Source: Azadirachta indica (lineage: Eukaryota > Streptophyta > Magnoliopsida > Sapindales > Meliaceae). From it: DNA of 64,000 nucleotides. The notes under the pieces were generated by a model. That model was not told the DNA's origin. It ran no database searches and was given only the letters and a program-made list of their open reading frames with translations. The number at the start of each line of letters is the position of its first letter. Position 1 is the first letter of the stretch. Below are positions 50,701-63,700 of the stretch, one piece after another. The stretch is from assembly GCA_022749755.1 (NCBI GenBank), contig CM040442.1, positions 19,066,504-19,130,503 on the forward strand, in the 5' to 3' direction. The position numbers were made by a program, and so were the translations under genes.

Positions 50701-52373
50701 TTGTGCCCGTTTTGCGTTTGACAATATTGTCCCCGAAAAGCCTTCTGTTCCGACTCTTCCATTTTTGAAATGAAATGCATTGTAACGATTGTGACTCTAC
50801 ACTTAGTCACAAGACATGCATTCCGTCATGAAAGGAAACCAGTTTTTTGCGGCTGTTTTGTGTTTGACAATATCGTCCCAGAAAAACGCGTTCATTTCCG
50901 ATTCTTTCCCTTTTTTAAAATGAAATACATTTTAACAATCGTCATGCCACAATGAGAGAAACAAGACATGTGTCTCGTCTTGAAACGAAATCATTTTTTT
51001 GCGTCCGTTTTGCATTTGACAATTTCATCCACGAAAATTGCACATTTCTGACTCTTCCATTTTTGAAATGAAATGTATTCTAACAATTGTGACCCTGCAG
51101 TGAGTAACAAGACATGTGTCCAGTCTCGAAACGAAACCATTTTTTTGCGACTGTTTTATGTTTGACAATTTTATCCCCGAAAATCGTACATTTCCGATTC
51201 TTCTATTTTTGAAATAAAATGTATTGTAACGATCATCACCCCATGGTGAGTAAAACAACATGCATCCCGTCTCAAACAAAAGCATTTTTTTGTACCTGTT
51301 TTGCATTTGACAATTTCGTCCCTGAAAATCGTACATTTCCAACTCTTCCTTTTTTTTTAAATGAAATACATTGTAATGATCATCACACCATGGTTAGTCA
51401 CAAGACATGCATCCCGTCTCAAAACAAAATCACTTTTCTTGGCCGTTTCGCATTTGATAATTTCGTCCCAGAAAATTGTTCATTTCCGACTCTTCCTTTT
51501 TTGAAATAAAATGCATTGTAACAATAGTCACACCATAATGATTAAAAAGATATGCAGCCCGCCTCAAAATGAAACCACTCTTTTGCACCCATTTTGCGTT
51601 TGACAATTTCGTCCCCGGCAATCGTACATTTCCGACTCTTCCTTTTTCGAAATGAAATGCATTGTAATGATTGTCACACCACGGTGAGTAACAAGACAGG
51701 CGTTTCATCTTCAAATGAAACGATTTTTTTGCACCCATTTTGCATTTGACAATTACGTCCCCCAAAATTGTTCATTTCGGACTCTTCCGTTTTCTGAATG
51801 AAATGCATTGCAACGATTGTGACACCACGTTGAGTAATAATAGACATGCGTCCTGTCTTGAAAGAAAACCATTTAGTCCTTGAAAATCGTTCATTTCTGA
51901 CCTTTCCGTTTTTAAAATGATATGCATTATAACGATCGTCACACCACGGTGAGTAAAGAGACATACATTTCATTTCAAAATGAAACCATTTTTTTGCACC
52001 TGATTTTCGTTTGACAAATTCGTTCCCGAAAATCTTACATTTCCGACGCTTCCGTTTTTTGAGTGAAATACATTGTAATGATCGTCACACCACATTTAGT
52101 CACAAGAGATGCATCTCATCCTGAAAGGAAACCATTTTTTTGCGCCCGTTTTGTGTTTGACAATTTCGTTTCCGAAAAATGTTCATTTTCAACTCTTCCG
52201 TTTTTGAAATGAAATGCATTTTAACGATCGACAGCCTAGGATGAGTAACAAGACACGCATCCTGTCTCAAAATGAAACCACTTTTTTGCTCCCATTTTGC
52301 GTTTGACAATTTCGTTACCGAAAATCATTCGTTTCCAACTATTCCATTTTTTAAATGAAATGCTTTGTAACTA
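47789..52373 (+). repeat. 146-bp satellite array, right arm, long block
   Basis: Mirror of 41347-45929, about 31 units in + orientation. Substitutions between arms are mostly transitions; I count about five in the 150 bp after 47860. Confidence 0.92.
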
Positions 52374-52773
52374 TCATTTCTTGTTAATTACTAATTTAAC
52401 CAAACATAAAATCGTAAATCCTCTAATACAATCGAATGACAAATTTATATTATTCCAATTGAAGTGATTAAAAAGCTAAATTACAAGAACTTGAAATCAA
52501 TAAAATTCTATTGAATTCAATGAAATTAGATGAGATTTGGCTATTTATCTAATCTGCTATTGAAATATTAGGTGAATTTAACAATCATTATGTAATTTAA
52601 ATCATTGCGTTTGTTCAGCAAATACAGGCCAGCATCTTGGGTTTGGTTTTTGGCTTTCTATAATAATTCCTACAAGTAATAAAAAGAAACTCAAAGTAAT
52701 AAAATTTTAAGATAAAATACATGAATAAAGGACATAAACATAGTAAAATACTAGGACAAATATTGATTTATCA
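52374..52773 (-). repeat. Athila-like LTR fragment, right arm
   Basis: Mirror of 40947-41346, with the same internal deletion, so the deletion predates the palindrome. Confidence 0.78.
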
Positions 52774-54175
52774 AAATTGTACATTTCTGACTCTTCCGTT
52801 TTTGAATAGAAATGCATTGTAACGATCATCACATTATGGTGAGAAACAAGACATATGTCTCATCTTAAAACGAAACCATTTTTTTTGCGTCCGTTTCGCG
52901 TTTGACAATTTCATCCCCGAAAATTGTACATTTCTGACTCTTCCATTTTTGAAATGAAATGTATTGTAACGATTACCATCCCACAGTGAGCAACAAGACA
53001 TGCATCCCTTCTTGAAACAAAACCTGTTTTTTTGCACCTGTTTTGCATTTGACAATTTCGTTCCCGAAAATCGTACATTTTTTACTCTTCCGTTTTTGAA
53101 ATGAAATGCATTGTAACGATTGCCATCCCATAGTGAGTAACAAGACATGTGTCCCTTCTTGAAAAGAAACCTATTTTTTTGCACCCGTTTTGCATTTGAC
53201 AATTTCGTCCCCAAAAATCGTACATTTCTGACTTTTTCATTTCTTAAATGAAATACATTATGACGATTGTAACGCCACGGTGAGTAACAAGACATGCATC
53301 CCGTCTTGAAACGAAACAATTTTTTTGCGCCCGTTTTACCTTTGACAATTTTGTTTCCGAGAATCGAACATTTCCGACTCCTCCCTTTTCGAATAGAAAG
53401 TATTGTAATGATCGTGACGTCACGGTGAGTAATAAGACATGCGTCCCATCTCAAAACAAAACATTTTTTTGTGCCCGTTTTGCGTTTAACAATTTCGTCC
53501 CCCAAAATCGTACATTTCCAACTCTTCCGTTTTTGAAATGAAAAGTATCGTAACGATCATTATGCCATGGTTAGCAATAAGACATGCATCCCATCATGAA
53601 TCAGAACCATATTTTTGTGCTCGTTTTTCGTTTGACAATTTCGTCCCCAAAAATTGTACATTTTCGACTCTTCCATTTTTGAAATGAAATACATTGTTGC
53701 GATTGTAATACCACGGTGAGTAACAAGACATGCATCCTGTCTTAAAATGAAATCATTTTTTTGCACCTATTTCTCATTTGACAATTTTGTTCCCGAGAAT
53801 CAAACATTTCCGACTCCTCCCTTTTTGAATAGAAAGCATTGCAATGATCATGACACTACAGTGAGTAATAAGACATGCGTCCCGTCTCAAAACGAAACTA
53901 TTTTTTTGTGCCTGTTTCGCGTTTGATAATTTCGTCTTCGAAAATCGTACATTTTTGACTCTTCCATTTTTGAAATGAAAAGTATTGTAACGATTGTCAT
54001 GCCCCGGTTAGTAATAAGACATGCATCCCATCACGAAACAAAACCATATTTTTAAGCCCGTTTTTCGTTTGACAATTTCATCTCAGAAAATCGTTCATTT
54101 TCGACCCTTCCATTTTTGAAATGAAATACATTGTAATGATCATCACCCCACGGTGAGTAAAAAGACATGCATCCC
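52774..54175 (+). repeat. 146-bp satellite array, right arm, short block
   Basis: Mirror of 39548-40946; ends at the repeat C boundary. Confidence 0.92.
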
Positions 54176-54733
54176 TAACATAGGAGTGTCCAAACATCAA
54201 GAGCAAAACTTAAGTGCCAATAAGTTCAAGAAGATTACCCTAATTTACTAAGTTGTGAAGACACTGTCAGAGGAGTAATTTTGAAATTTAAACTGTATTT
54301 ACTGAAATAATATTTCAGAAAGAGGTTGGTACTACTAAAAAGTTGAAGAAGTAAGCTTTTTATAAAATTTTACGGTTATGATAATTATTTAGAAATTATT
54401 TAGAGTTCTCTAAAGAAAGTTATGATAATTTTTTTACAATATTTTCATTTTCAAAACAGAATCTGGATGTAGTGATTTTAAAGATTTTTTAATTTAAATT
54501 CAATGTGTTTTATTTAATTTCTACATGATATAAGTATTTGCTAAGTTGTAATTCAAAGTTTTAGCTGTTTTGATTTATTTTCAAAGAATTTTAAATGTTT
54601 GTATTTATTTGTCAAAATTAAGTAATAGTTGTTAGCCTAACTTAAGATTTCTGGTAGTTGTTGGCCTAGCCTTTGACATTTCTTTCAAGAATCTATATAA
54701 AGGCTTCATGTATGTAGTTTTGAAGTTGAGTTT
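54176..54733 (+). repeat. Repeat C, right arm copy
   Basis: Mirror of 38996-39547. Starts TAACATAGGAGTGTCC; the 25770 copy starts TGACATAGGAGTGTTC. Confidence 0.65.
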
Positions 54734-56308
54734 TGATGTGTAAATTTTAAATGCTTGTAAGTGCATGAATCATTAATAGTTGACAATAAGTTCACTCTGA
54801 GGTCGATCTCTCGCGAAATTGTAATATTTAAATCTTTATTATTTCCTGTTAATTACTAATTTAAGTAAATATAAAATCGTAAATACTCTAATGCAATCAA
54901 ATGACAATGTTAAATTATTTCAATTGAAGTGATTAAATAGATAAATTACAAGAACTTGAAATCTATAAAATTTTGTTGAATTCAATGAAATTAGATAGGA
55001 TTTGGCTAGTTATCTAATCTGGTATTAAAATATAAGGTGAATTAAACAATCATTATATAATTTACATTATTAGTTTTTCTATTAAAGCTATACAATTTCA
55101 ATGATCATGGTAATTTTCACTTATAATTAATTAAATATATCGTTGATACGAGACTTCTATTTAATTAATTATATTGCTACAAGGAAATCATTTAATCATT
55201 TAAATCAAACGAACTCAATGGATTCAATTTAAACATTTGTTCAAAAGAGCTTAATTAAGGTAAAATGATGTTTCTAACACCTTAATTCTCAAATTAATTT
55301 TAATCACAAATAATAAATAGCAAATCCACAACAAATAATCAAAATAAACAAGAAATAATCTCAACTTCTAATTAATCACATTTCACAAAATATTCAATAT
55401 TATTTTCAATAGTAAAGCCAAAATCTGAAAATATGTTTACACTTGCATTCTTAAATTCAAATTTATGAATTTAATTACAAAAGTTCTAAACATATTTGAA
55501 AAATAAACAAACTTAAAGAAAGCTTCCCTTTTTGAAAATTCACCACAAAGTTTTGAAGAAGATGATAATTCTGTCCATAAAAAATGTCTTCCTCTTCAAT
55601 CCAGCAATTCCCCCCCTCCCCCCTCCAATGGAAAACTCATTCTTTAGAAACCCTCATATTCATCAAATCCTTCCCTAATTCATTCTCAACCCAGTAGCAC
55701 CTCCAAAACCATCCCTTTTTACTCATTTGGTCAACAACTTATTCAAAATTTACTCTCACATGTTAAGGAAAGTCTGTCTTCTAGTTGTCTCCTTTCTACC
55801 TAGAATTTTGACCCTTAAAACTTTAACATTTTTTTTTCTTTTTTAAATGTAGCGTTGTAAATCATTATGTTTAGTTTTCAAATTATTTTATATCAGCCAA
55901 ATACCAGTATTGAGGACAAAGTTATGCTAGAAAATACGGACTATGTTCAGCAAATATGGGCCTTCCAGCATCTTGGGTTTATTTTTGGGCTTTCTACAAC
56001 AATTCCTAAACGTAATAAAAAGAAAGCTTAAAGTAATAAAATTTTAAGATAAAATACATGAATAAAGAACATAAATATAACAAAATATTTGGACAAATAT
56101 TAATTTATCAAATTCTCCCAAACCTAGACTTTGCTAGTCTTCGAGCAAAATTAAAATAAAAAAAATAAAAGACTCAATATGCATTTGAAAATTCCTTTCC
56201 AGAGATGATCCCTCAAAATGTTAATGGCTTCAAAAAAATGCAACAAAATATAGGGTCAATCACTGACTTATCCAATTACTAACAATTTTTTAGAAGTTAT
56301 CCTTATTT
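54734..56308 (-). mobile_element. Athila-like 3' LTR (54734-56110) and tail, right arm
   Basis: Mirror of 37421-38995. The chimeric junction with family B leader recurs at about 56308. Confidence 0.82.
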
Positions 56309-57420
56309 GACAATTTTTTAGATCAAGAGTAAAGAATATTAGATTAATATTAAAAAAAATTATAAATATAATGGATAACAACAATTCTCTTTTTTTTTTC
56401 TTTTTTTTTTACTTTATTTCATTTATAGGAACTAGAAATAAAAATATGAACTCAAAATAAATTGAAAGAAGTAAAAATATAAAATTCGAATTTGGATCAG
56501 TCTAGGAGGAATTTGGCAACAATATATTTTTTTTGTATTTTTTTTCAAAATTCTAATTGAAGAAATAATGGAATAATAAAGATGTAAAAGGATAACTTAA
56601 ACTTGCCTTGAATCAAAGCATTGATACCAAATGATATGAACCTCGCTAATAATATGACAAAACCCAATACCGAATGTAGTAAAGAACCCCAAGATTTCTC
56701 CAAAATGCAAGTTTATTGAGTTTTGACCCGATATATCTAAATAAGAATCAAGACCATGATTACTCAAACGCCACACCAAGAATCCTTAAGAAAATACTTA
56801 AGAATTTGGTTGTTTTGAACGCCATGAGAAATTAAACTTGAAGAGTTCAAAAATAAGAACTTGTAAGAAATAACTTAACACTCAAAATTGCTTGTTTCAT
56901 TTTAAAAAATTGAGAGCCTTTTTTACAGGCAAATACAAAGGAAAAATATCAAAGGTTAGGCCAACAATCCTACCTAATAATTTGAAAAATTAAATACAAA
57001 ATTTATGCCTTTTAAAATTACAAATTTCAAATATGAAAACGTAAGCAATGACGTCATATATATATGACATAAGCAATGACATCATACGTGTATGATGTAA
57101 GTGATTACATCATTTTAAAATTCTTAAAAATTACATAAATGACTTATAATTTTTGAACATTTTCATATTAGTCTTCTTAGACTCCGATCGCCTGAATGAT
57201 GTTCGCTGAGCCTAATTTTTCAAGATATATATCTTGAATTGCATTTGAATCACACATCATTTTAATTAGTCCATTTAAGACACTTTGCAATGTCTTGACT
57301 AGCTCTTATAATCGGTCCCCTCGGCACACTTAACGAATCATATAGAGTGTGCAATTGAGTATCTTTAGCCTTATGTGGGAATTTCTCCTCTTATTTATGT
57401 GGTTGCACAACTTTGTTTCA
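56309..57420 (-). mobile_element. Family B leader, PBS and LTR (56632-57420), right arm
   Basis: Mirror of 36303-37420. PBS-like sequence at 56618-56629; the LTR keeps the coding relic on the minus strand. Confidence 0.8.
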
Positions 57421-57651
57421 ATAAAAAATGGTCGTAAAAAAATGGTTTCGTTTCAAGACGGGATACATGTCTTGCTACTCACTGTGGGGTGACGATCATT
57501 ACAATGCATTTCATTTAAAAAATGGAGGAGTTGGAAATGTACGATTTTTAGGGACAAAATTGTAAAACGCGAAACGGGTGCAAAAAAATTGTTTTGTTTC
57601 TAGACAAGAAGGAAGTCTTCTTCTCACTGTCGCATAACGATCGTTACAATG
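57421..57651 (-). repeat. 146-bp satellite, right arm, with target duplication CAATG
   Basis: Mirror of 36072-36302. CAATG at 57647-57651 is the duplicated target next to the LTR. Confidence 0.9.
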
Positions 57652-58499
57652 TGATGGAAATACGGATGCACACAAGAGCAATGATCCAATTCAGCTACCT
57701 AATGGTCCTGTTACAAGAGCAAGAATGAAGAAATTCAAGGATGCATTGAATGAGATGATTCAAGGTTTGTGGGATGATCTTGCAACAATTCAAGAGTGTT
57801 AGAAAGAGTCAAATATCAAGCTTGAACTTCAAGAAAAGAATCAGAGCTTGGTAACATTGACAAAAGTACAAGAAGGCAAAACCTAAAGATTAAACCTTCT
57901 ACGGAATTCGACTTCTCAAATCTGTACAAAACCATATTCGAATGATGTCTCAAAACTAAGCAAACATGTTCAAGTCTTTTAATTGCAGTTCAAATCAGAT
58001 CGTCATCATGATACAAGTTTCGGATTCCATGTGCCATTTTGGGCTAAGTTACTGTTCAAGCCCATTATTTATTTTAGTCTTATTTATAAACATATATTTA
58101 TAGTTTGTTATGTGTTTGGGCTGTTAATGCTAATTATTAAGCCCAAATTTAGTTTATTTTATTTTAAATTATAATAAGTTTAATTTTGTGGCCAAACACT
58201 CTAATTAGAGTTACTTATCTTTTGTACCCTTATATATTCAGCCACATGCTCCTATGGAGGCATCAATTACTTTTTCGAATGAAATAAAATTAAGAGTGTT
58301 TTCTCTTGTTCTGATTTTTGCTTGAATCAAGGTTTTTACAATTAAAACTAATTATTTTGAGGGTATTTATTTTAAAGTTCTATTTCACAAGTTGAAATTG
58401 GGTTGCAGACTTGGGTGAATCTGATTTAGTTTTCCAAGAGATTGCTTCCATGCGTAAAGATATTGGGTCTCAAGTTTAATATACTCGGGGTTCGTATCA
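57652..58499 (+). repeat. 5' LTR, right-arm Ty3 copy, 848 bp
   Basis: TGATGGAAATACGG ... GGTTCGTATCA; four differences from the left-arm 5' LTR over its last 310 bp. PBS TGGTAACAGAGC follows after three bases. Confidence 0.92.
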
Positions 58500-58514
58500 G
58501 TTTGGTAACAGAGC

Positions 58515-59317
58515 TACGGCTCTAAATCAGGTTATATTGTCTTTCAAATTTGTCTATTTGTTTCTTTAGTTTCTGAGTCTGTTTTGCTTCAATTTCATTT
58601 ATTTTCGTTTTTGTGTTTATTATATCAAAAAAAAAAAGGGTTTCCTTTCAATTCACAGCATGTCAAGTTTGGGTTATATCAATCTCCAATTCGATTGATT
58701 TAGTCTTTGTCTATTCATTTCTTTTGTTTCTCTTTCTATTTATTTTTGTTTGGTCACTCCTACGTGTTTGGAGGTAAAAAGAAAAAAATTGAAAAAAAAG
58801 GAGAGAAAAGCAGAGCATTTGCCCAAGAGAAAAAAAAAAGGAGCAGGTGTTGAACGAAAATAAGGAGAATAAAAAGAAAAATCAGATTGCTTCAAGGAGT
58901 TTGACCAAATCAAGCCTACATTCCAAAACAAGTTAGGATTTGTTTCCTAATCTTTCCATAATTTTTGGTTGACTTTCCTATTCCTGTACTGATTTTTTTT
59001 TTGTTCTTAATATTTCCTTTATCATTTCTAAAAATCTATTTTCTAGTCCTTGTGCTTTCTCAATTTGTTGCCTATCTAAATTAGTTTTATTTTATTTTTC
59101 ATTGTATTTAGTAAGTTTGTATAAATTTTAATTTTTGCAACTCATCTTAATAAGAGAATTAGAGTAGAAAAAGGTTTAGTGTGAGCTCATCTAGAGAAAA
59201 GCCATGAATTAAGTATGAAACACGTGCGAATTTGAGTGATAACATTGCTTGAGTAAAACACGTGAGGGAGTGAAGTGAGGAAATTATTCTTTTGCTTTAC
59301 TAACTTTGTCTTGCAGG
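58515..59317 (+). other. Leader of the right-arm Ty3 copy
   Basis: About 800 bp of non-coding sequence between PBS and the gag ATG, the mirror of 34405-35209. Confidence 0.65.
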
Positions 59318-60174
59318 ATGAGTGGACAAGCAAGAAATCCACAAGGTGAGATAGATCGATTCTAAGCCGTAACTGAGTTGTTGCAAGCCATCGATAGAAA
59401 ATATGGAGAGTTGGTTGATAGAATGGAGAGGTTGAAGGTTTCAGCCACAAGGGGGCAGCCACCTAATGCTCCTAATCTAATCATGCAAACTAGGCAAGTC
59501 CAAGAAGAGCTCAATTAGATGATGGCTTTAATGATAGTGAATCGCTTGATGACAATGGAGAGGAAGAAGAGGTGAGACTGAGGGTAAGAAACAATAACAA
59601 TAGCACCAGTGGGGTCAAACTAAAAATTCCATTATTTTCTGGAAGAATGGATCCTGAGGCATACTTGGATTGGGAAACAAAGATTGAATTAGTGTTTGAT
59701 TGCAATGACTATATTGAATCCAAGAAGTTGAAGCTTGTTGTGGCTGTTTTTGAAGCTTATGCTATTACTTGGTGGGATGATGCTAAGCAAAAGAGAAGGA
59801 GAAATAGGGAAAGGCCCATTAAAGAGTGGAGATATCTAAAATCCATCATGCGCAAGAGATCTGTACCAAGCTACTACTATAGAGAATTGTATAATCTACT
59901 TCAAAATCTCATTCAAGGGTCTAAGAGTGTTGAGGAATACTACAAGGAGATGGAGGTAGCGATGATAAGAGCAAATGTAGAGGAAGATAATGAAGTTACA
60001 ATGGCAAGATTCCTCAATGGTTTGAACAAGGAGATTTCTAATGTGGTTGAATTGCATCCATATATGGAGCTAGAAGACTTGCTTCACCTTGCATTGAAGG
60101 TTGAAAAGCAACTGAAAAAGAGAGGTCGTACAAGTCAGTTTTCCTCCTATACTTCTTCATTCAAATCAAATTAG
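59318..60174 (+). pseudogene. gag, right-arm Ty3 copy
   Basis: ATG at 59318 (MSGQARNPQGEIDRF, then stop), followed after a frame change by KIPLFSGRMDPEAYLDWETK and the capsid region to a stop at 60174. One Ala-to-Val difference from the left copy is visible (DNEVTMARF). The CCHC knuckle CFKCQGVGHYKRDC lies separately at 60300-60341. Confidence 0.87.
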
Positions 60175-60299
60175 AGAAAAGATGATAAGGCTTCATCATC
60201 CAAGCCTAAAATCGAATCCAAAGAGTTTCCCAAAACATTCAATCCAAGCAAATACAAGGGTAAAAGCTTAATTCTACTACTAGCACCAAAAATATTAAA

Positions 60300-60341
60300 T
60301 GTTTTAAATGTCAAGGTGTAGGACATTACAAGCGGGATTGC
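60300..60341 (+). pseudogene. CCHC zinc knuckle, right-arm Ty3 copy
   Basis: CX2CX4HX4C knuckle between gag and protease, out of frame with the upstream capsid ORF. Confidence 0.85.
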
Positions 60342-60362
60342 TCAAATCAAATAACCATATTC

Positions 60363-61460
60363 ATGCTTGAGAGGGAGTACTATTCAGCCAATGAAGAGGA
60401 GAATAAACAAGAGATGATGCCACCTCTTGAAGATGCAAGTGATGAAGAAGGGGATGAGCAATTTACTATGGTTGAAAGTGGTAAGGCTCTTGGATCAAGA
60501 AGAGTTTTGAATATGCAAGTCCAACAGGAAGAATGTGATCAAAGAGAGAATCTCTTCCATACTATGTGTCTTTCAAAGGATAGGGTTTGTGATGTGATAG
60601 TTCATGGTGGCAGTGTAACTAATGTTGCTAGTACTACTCTTGTAGAAAAGTTGGGGTTATCTACTTTAAAACATCCACATCCTTACAAGTTGAAGTAGCT
60701 TAATGATTGTGGGGAAGTTAGAGTGACAAAGCAAGTTCTTGTTGCCTTCAAAATAAGCAAGTATAGAGATGAGTTGTTGTTTGATGTAGTGCCCATGCAT
60801 GCTGGTCATCTCTTGTTGGGATACCCTTGGCAATTTGATAGAAGGGTGTTACATAATGGTTTTACAAATCATTATACTTTTGAGAAGGATGGGAAGAAAA
60901 TTACTCTTATACCACTTTCACCTAAAAAAGTTTATGAAGGTAAGCTTAGAAGAATGCAAAGTCAGAGTGAAAACAAGAGTGAGAAGAAAAGAGTGAGTGA
61001 AGGTATAACAAAGGAGGGTGAGTTTTCAAAGGAAAAGAGTGGCAAAAATAATGAGAAAGAAAAAAAAGTGAGTTCGAATGAAGAGGGGCAGAATTCAAAT
61101 TCAAAAAAAAGAGTGGAGGAAAAAAAGAAACAATTGAATGTAAAAAGAAACAAGTGAGCTTTTATGCAAAAAGGAGTGATATTAGGGCGGCTTGGTTTTC
61201 CAATAAAAGTATACTTGTACTTATGTACAAGAAACTTTACTTAAACACTAATGACTTAATACTTTTTTGCCTATTGCATTTGTTTCTCTTCTACAGGCTT
61301 ATGAAGATGTTTTTCCCCAGGAGGTACCCAATGAATTGCCGCCCATTAGGGCTATGAGCATCAGATCGATTTCATTCCTGGAGCTTCAATTCCAAATAAA
61401 CCAGCCTATAGGAATAATCTCGAGGAGACAAAGGAGCTTCAAAGGCAAGTTGAGGAGTTG
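60363..61460 (+). pseudogene. Protease and linker, right-arm Ty3 copy
   Basis: Acidic stretch (NEEENKQEMMPPLEDASDEE), then the retropepsin loop VIVHGGSVTNVAS with His for the catalytic Asp, a stop after PHPYKLK at 60698, the LLGYPWQFDRR block, and a Lys/Glu-rich linker. The linker differs from the left arm near 61100 in a short block, and a base is lost near 61255. Confidence 0.8.
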
Positions 61461-62054
61461 TTAACCAAGGGATATATTAGAGAAAGTATGAGCCCATGTG
61501 CTGTTCCTGTTCTGTTGGTACCTAAGAAAGATGGCTCTTGGCGTATGTGTGTTGATTGTCGTGCAATTAATAACATTACGGTAAAGTATTGCCATCCTAT
61601 TCCTAAGCTAGATGATATGCTTGATGAATTATATGGTTCTACTATCTTTAGCAAAATTGATTTAAAAAGTGGATATCATCAAATTCGCATGAGAGAGGGT
61701 GATGAGTGGAAAAATGCATTCAAAATAAAATATGGTCTATATGAATGGTTAGTTATGCATTTTAGTTTAACTAATGCACCTAATACTTTCATGAGGCTTA
61801 TGAACCATGTTTTGAAAGATTTAATTGAAAAATTTGTTGTTATATACTTTGATGATATCCTTGTGTATTCCAAAAGTTCGAATGAACATGTAGAATATTT
61901 AAGGGCCGTACTTGATATTTTGAGGAAAGAAAAGTTATATGCTAACCTTAAAAAGTGTTCTTTTTGTTTAGATCGAATTGTATTTTTAGGTTTCATGATA
62001 AGTGCTCAAGGCGTTGAAGTTGATGAAGAAAAGATAAGTGCTATAAAAAATTGA
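61458..62054 (+). pseudogene. Reverse transcriptase, right-arm Ty3 copy
   Basis: Open from [17 protein letters not shown] through [15 protein letters not shown] and [13 protein letters not shown] to the shared TGA at 62052-62054. This copy retains the base missing in the left arm at about 32190. Confidence 0.88.
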
Positions 62055-62600
62055 CCTACTCCTAAATCGGTAAGTGAGGTAAGAAACTTTTATGGATTGG
62101 CTAGTTTTTATAGACGGTTTGTAAAAGATTTTAGCACCATTGCGACACCCGTTACAGAGGTAACTAAAAAAAATTGTACTTTTAAGTGGGACAAAGAATT
62201 CTAGCATGCATTTACTTTATTGAAAGATAAGGTTTGTAAGGCACCAATTCTTGCTTTGCCTAACTTTGCTAATATTTTTAAACTTGAATGTGATGCATCA
62301 GGATTGGGCATTGGGGCTGTTCTTATGCAGGAAAAGAGGCCAATTACCTACTTTAGTGAAAAGCTTCATGGCGCCTCGTTGAATTATCCTACTTACGATG
62401 AAGAGCTTTATGCTTTAGTTAGAGCTTTGGAAAACTGGCAGCATTACTTATGGCCTAAGGAATTTGTTATTTATACTGACCATCAATCTTTGACGTTCAT
62501 TAAAGGGCAAAATAAGTTGAACAAATGACATGTCAAATGGGTTGAATTTATTGAGACTTTTCCTTATGTGATTAAATACAAGTAAGGTAAAGACAATGTT
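62055..62600 (+). pseudogene. RNase H region, right-arm Ty3 copy
   Basis: Same motifs as the left copy ([27 protein letters not shown]). Beyond the shared TAG and TAA it has a private TGA at about 62526 where the left arm reads GGA. Confidence 0.87.
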
Positions 62601-63700
62601 GTGACTGATGCACTTTCAAGGAGGTATATTTTACTTAATACTTTAGATGCAAGAATGCTTGGATTTGAACATATTAAAACTCTTTATGATGATGATACTG
62701 ACTTTTCTAGCATTTTCAAAGCATGTGAGGAAGCTGCATATAGTAAGTTCTATAGAATGGATGGGTTTTTGTTTAAAGAAAATAAATTGTGCATATCTAT
62801 TTGTTCTTTGAGAGAATTACTTGTAAAAGAGTCTCATAGGGGGGGTGGTTTAATGGGACATTTTGGCATTACAAAAACTTTAAACACTTTAGATAAACAC
62901 TTCTATTGGCCTAAAATGAAAAATGATGTGCAAAGAGTTTGTGATAGATGTGTTGTGTGCAAACAAGCTAAATCTAAAGTTTTAAATCAAGGTTTGTATA
63001 CTCCTTTACCTGTTTCTAATGAACCTTGGACTAATATTTTCATGGATTTTATTTTGGGTTTATCTAGATCGAAAAAAGGGAAAGATTCTATTTTTATAGT
63101 GGTTGATAGGTTTTTCAAGATGTCACATTTTATACCTTGTAATAAAATTAATGATGCCACTAATATTGCAAATCTGTTCTTTAGAGAAGTAGTGCATTTG
63201 CATGGCATTCCAAAAACTATTGTTAGTGATAGAGATGTGAAGTTTCTAAGTCATTTTTGGAAAGTTTTGTGGAGTAAATTGGATACTAAATTGTTATATT
63301 TTACTACTTGTCACCAACAAACTGATGGTCAAACAGAAGTTGTGAATAGGACTTTGGGCACTTTGTTGCATGCTATTGTCCAAAAGAATTTGAAGAATTG
63401 GGAAGAGTGCATTCCATTTGTTGAATTCACATATAATAGAGTTGTGCATTCTACTACTGGTTTTTCACCGTTTGAAATTGTTTATGACTTTAACCATTAA
63501 CCCCTTTGAATTTAGTTTCTTTACCTTGTGATAAAAAAATTAGCTTAGATGGGAAAACGAAGGCAGAATTGGTGAGAAAACTACATGCAGATGTGCGCAA
63601 GAACATTGAAAAGAAGAATCAACAAATTACAAGCCAAGTAAACAAAAGACGAAGGCACGTTGTATTTGAGCTTGGTCATTGGGTTTGGGTACATATGTGA
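62601..63700 (+). pseudogene. Integrase, right-arm Ty3 copy
   Basis: Open over 299 codons: zinc-binding domain, [12 protein letters not shown] and [12 protein letters not shown] all in one frame. It breaks near 63495, where one T present in the left arm is missing, and resumes at 63506 ([20 protein letters not shown]). An in-frame 3-base G insertion sits at about 62840. Confidence 0.88.

Noticed and set aside
47994..53766. Equivalent repeat-phrase ORFs in the right arm
   Set aside because: Mirror images of the left-arm satellite ORFs with no codon-level conservation.
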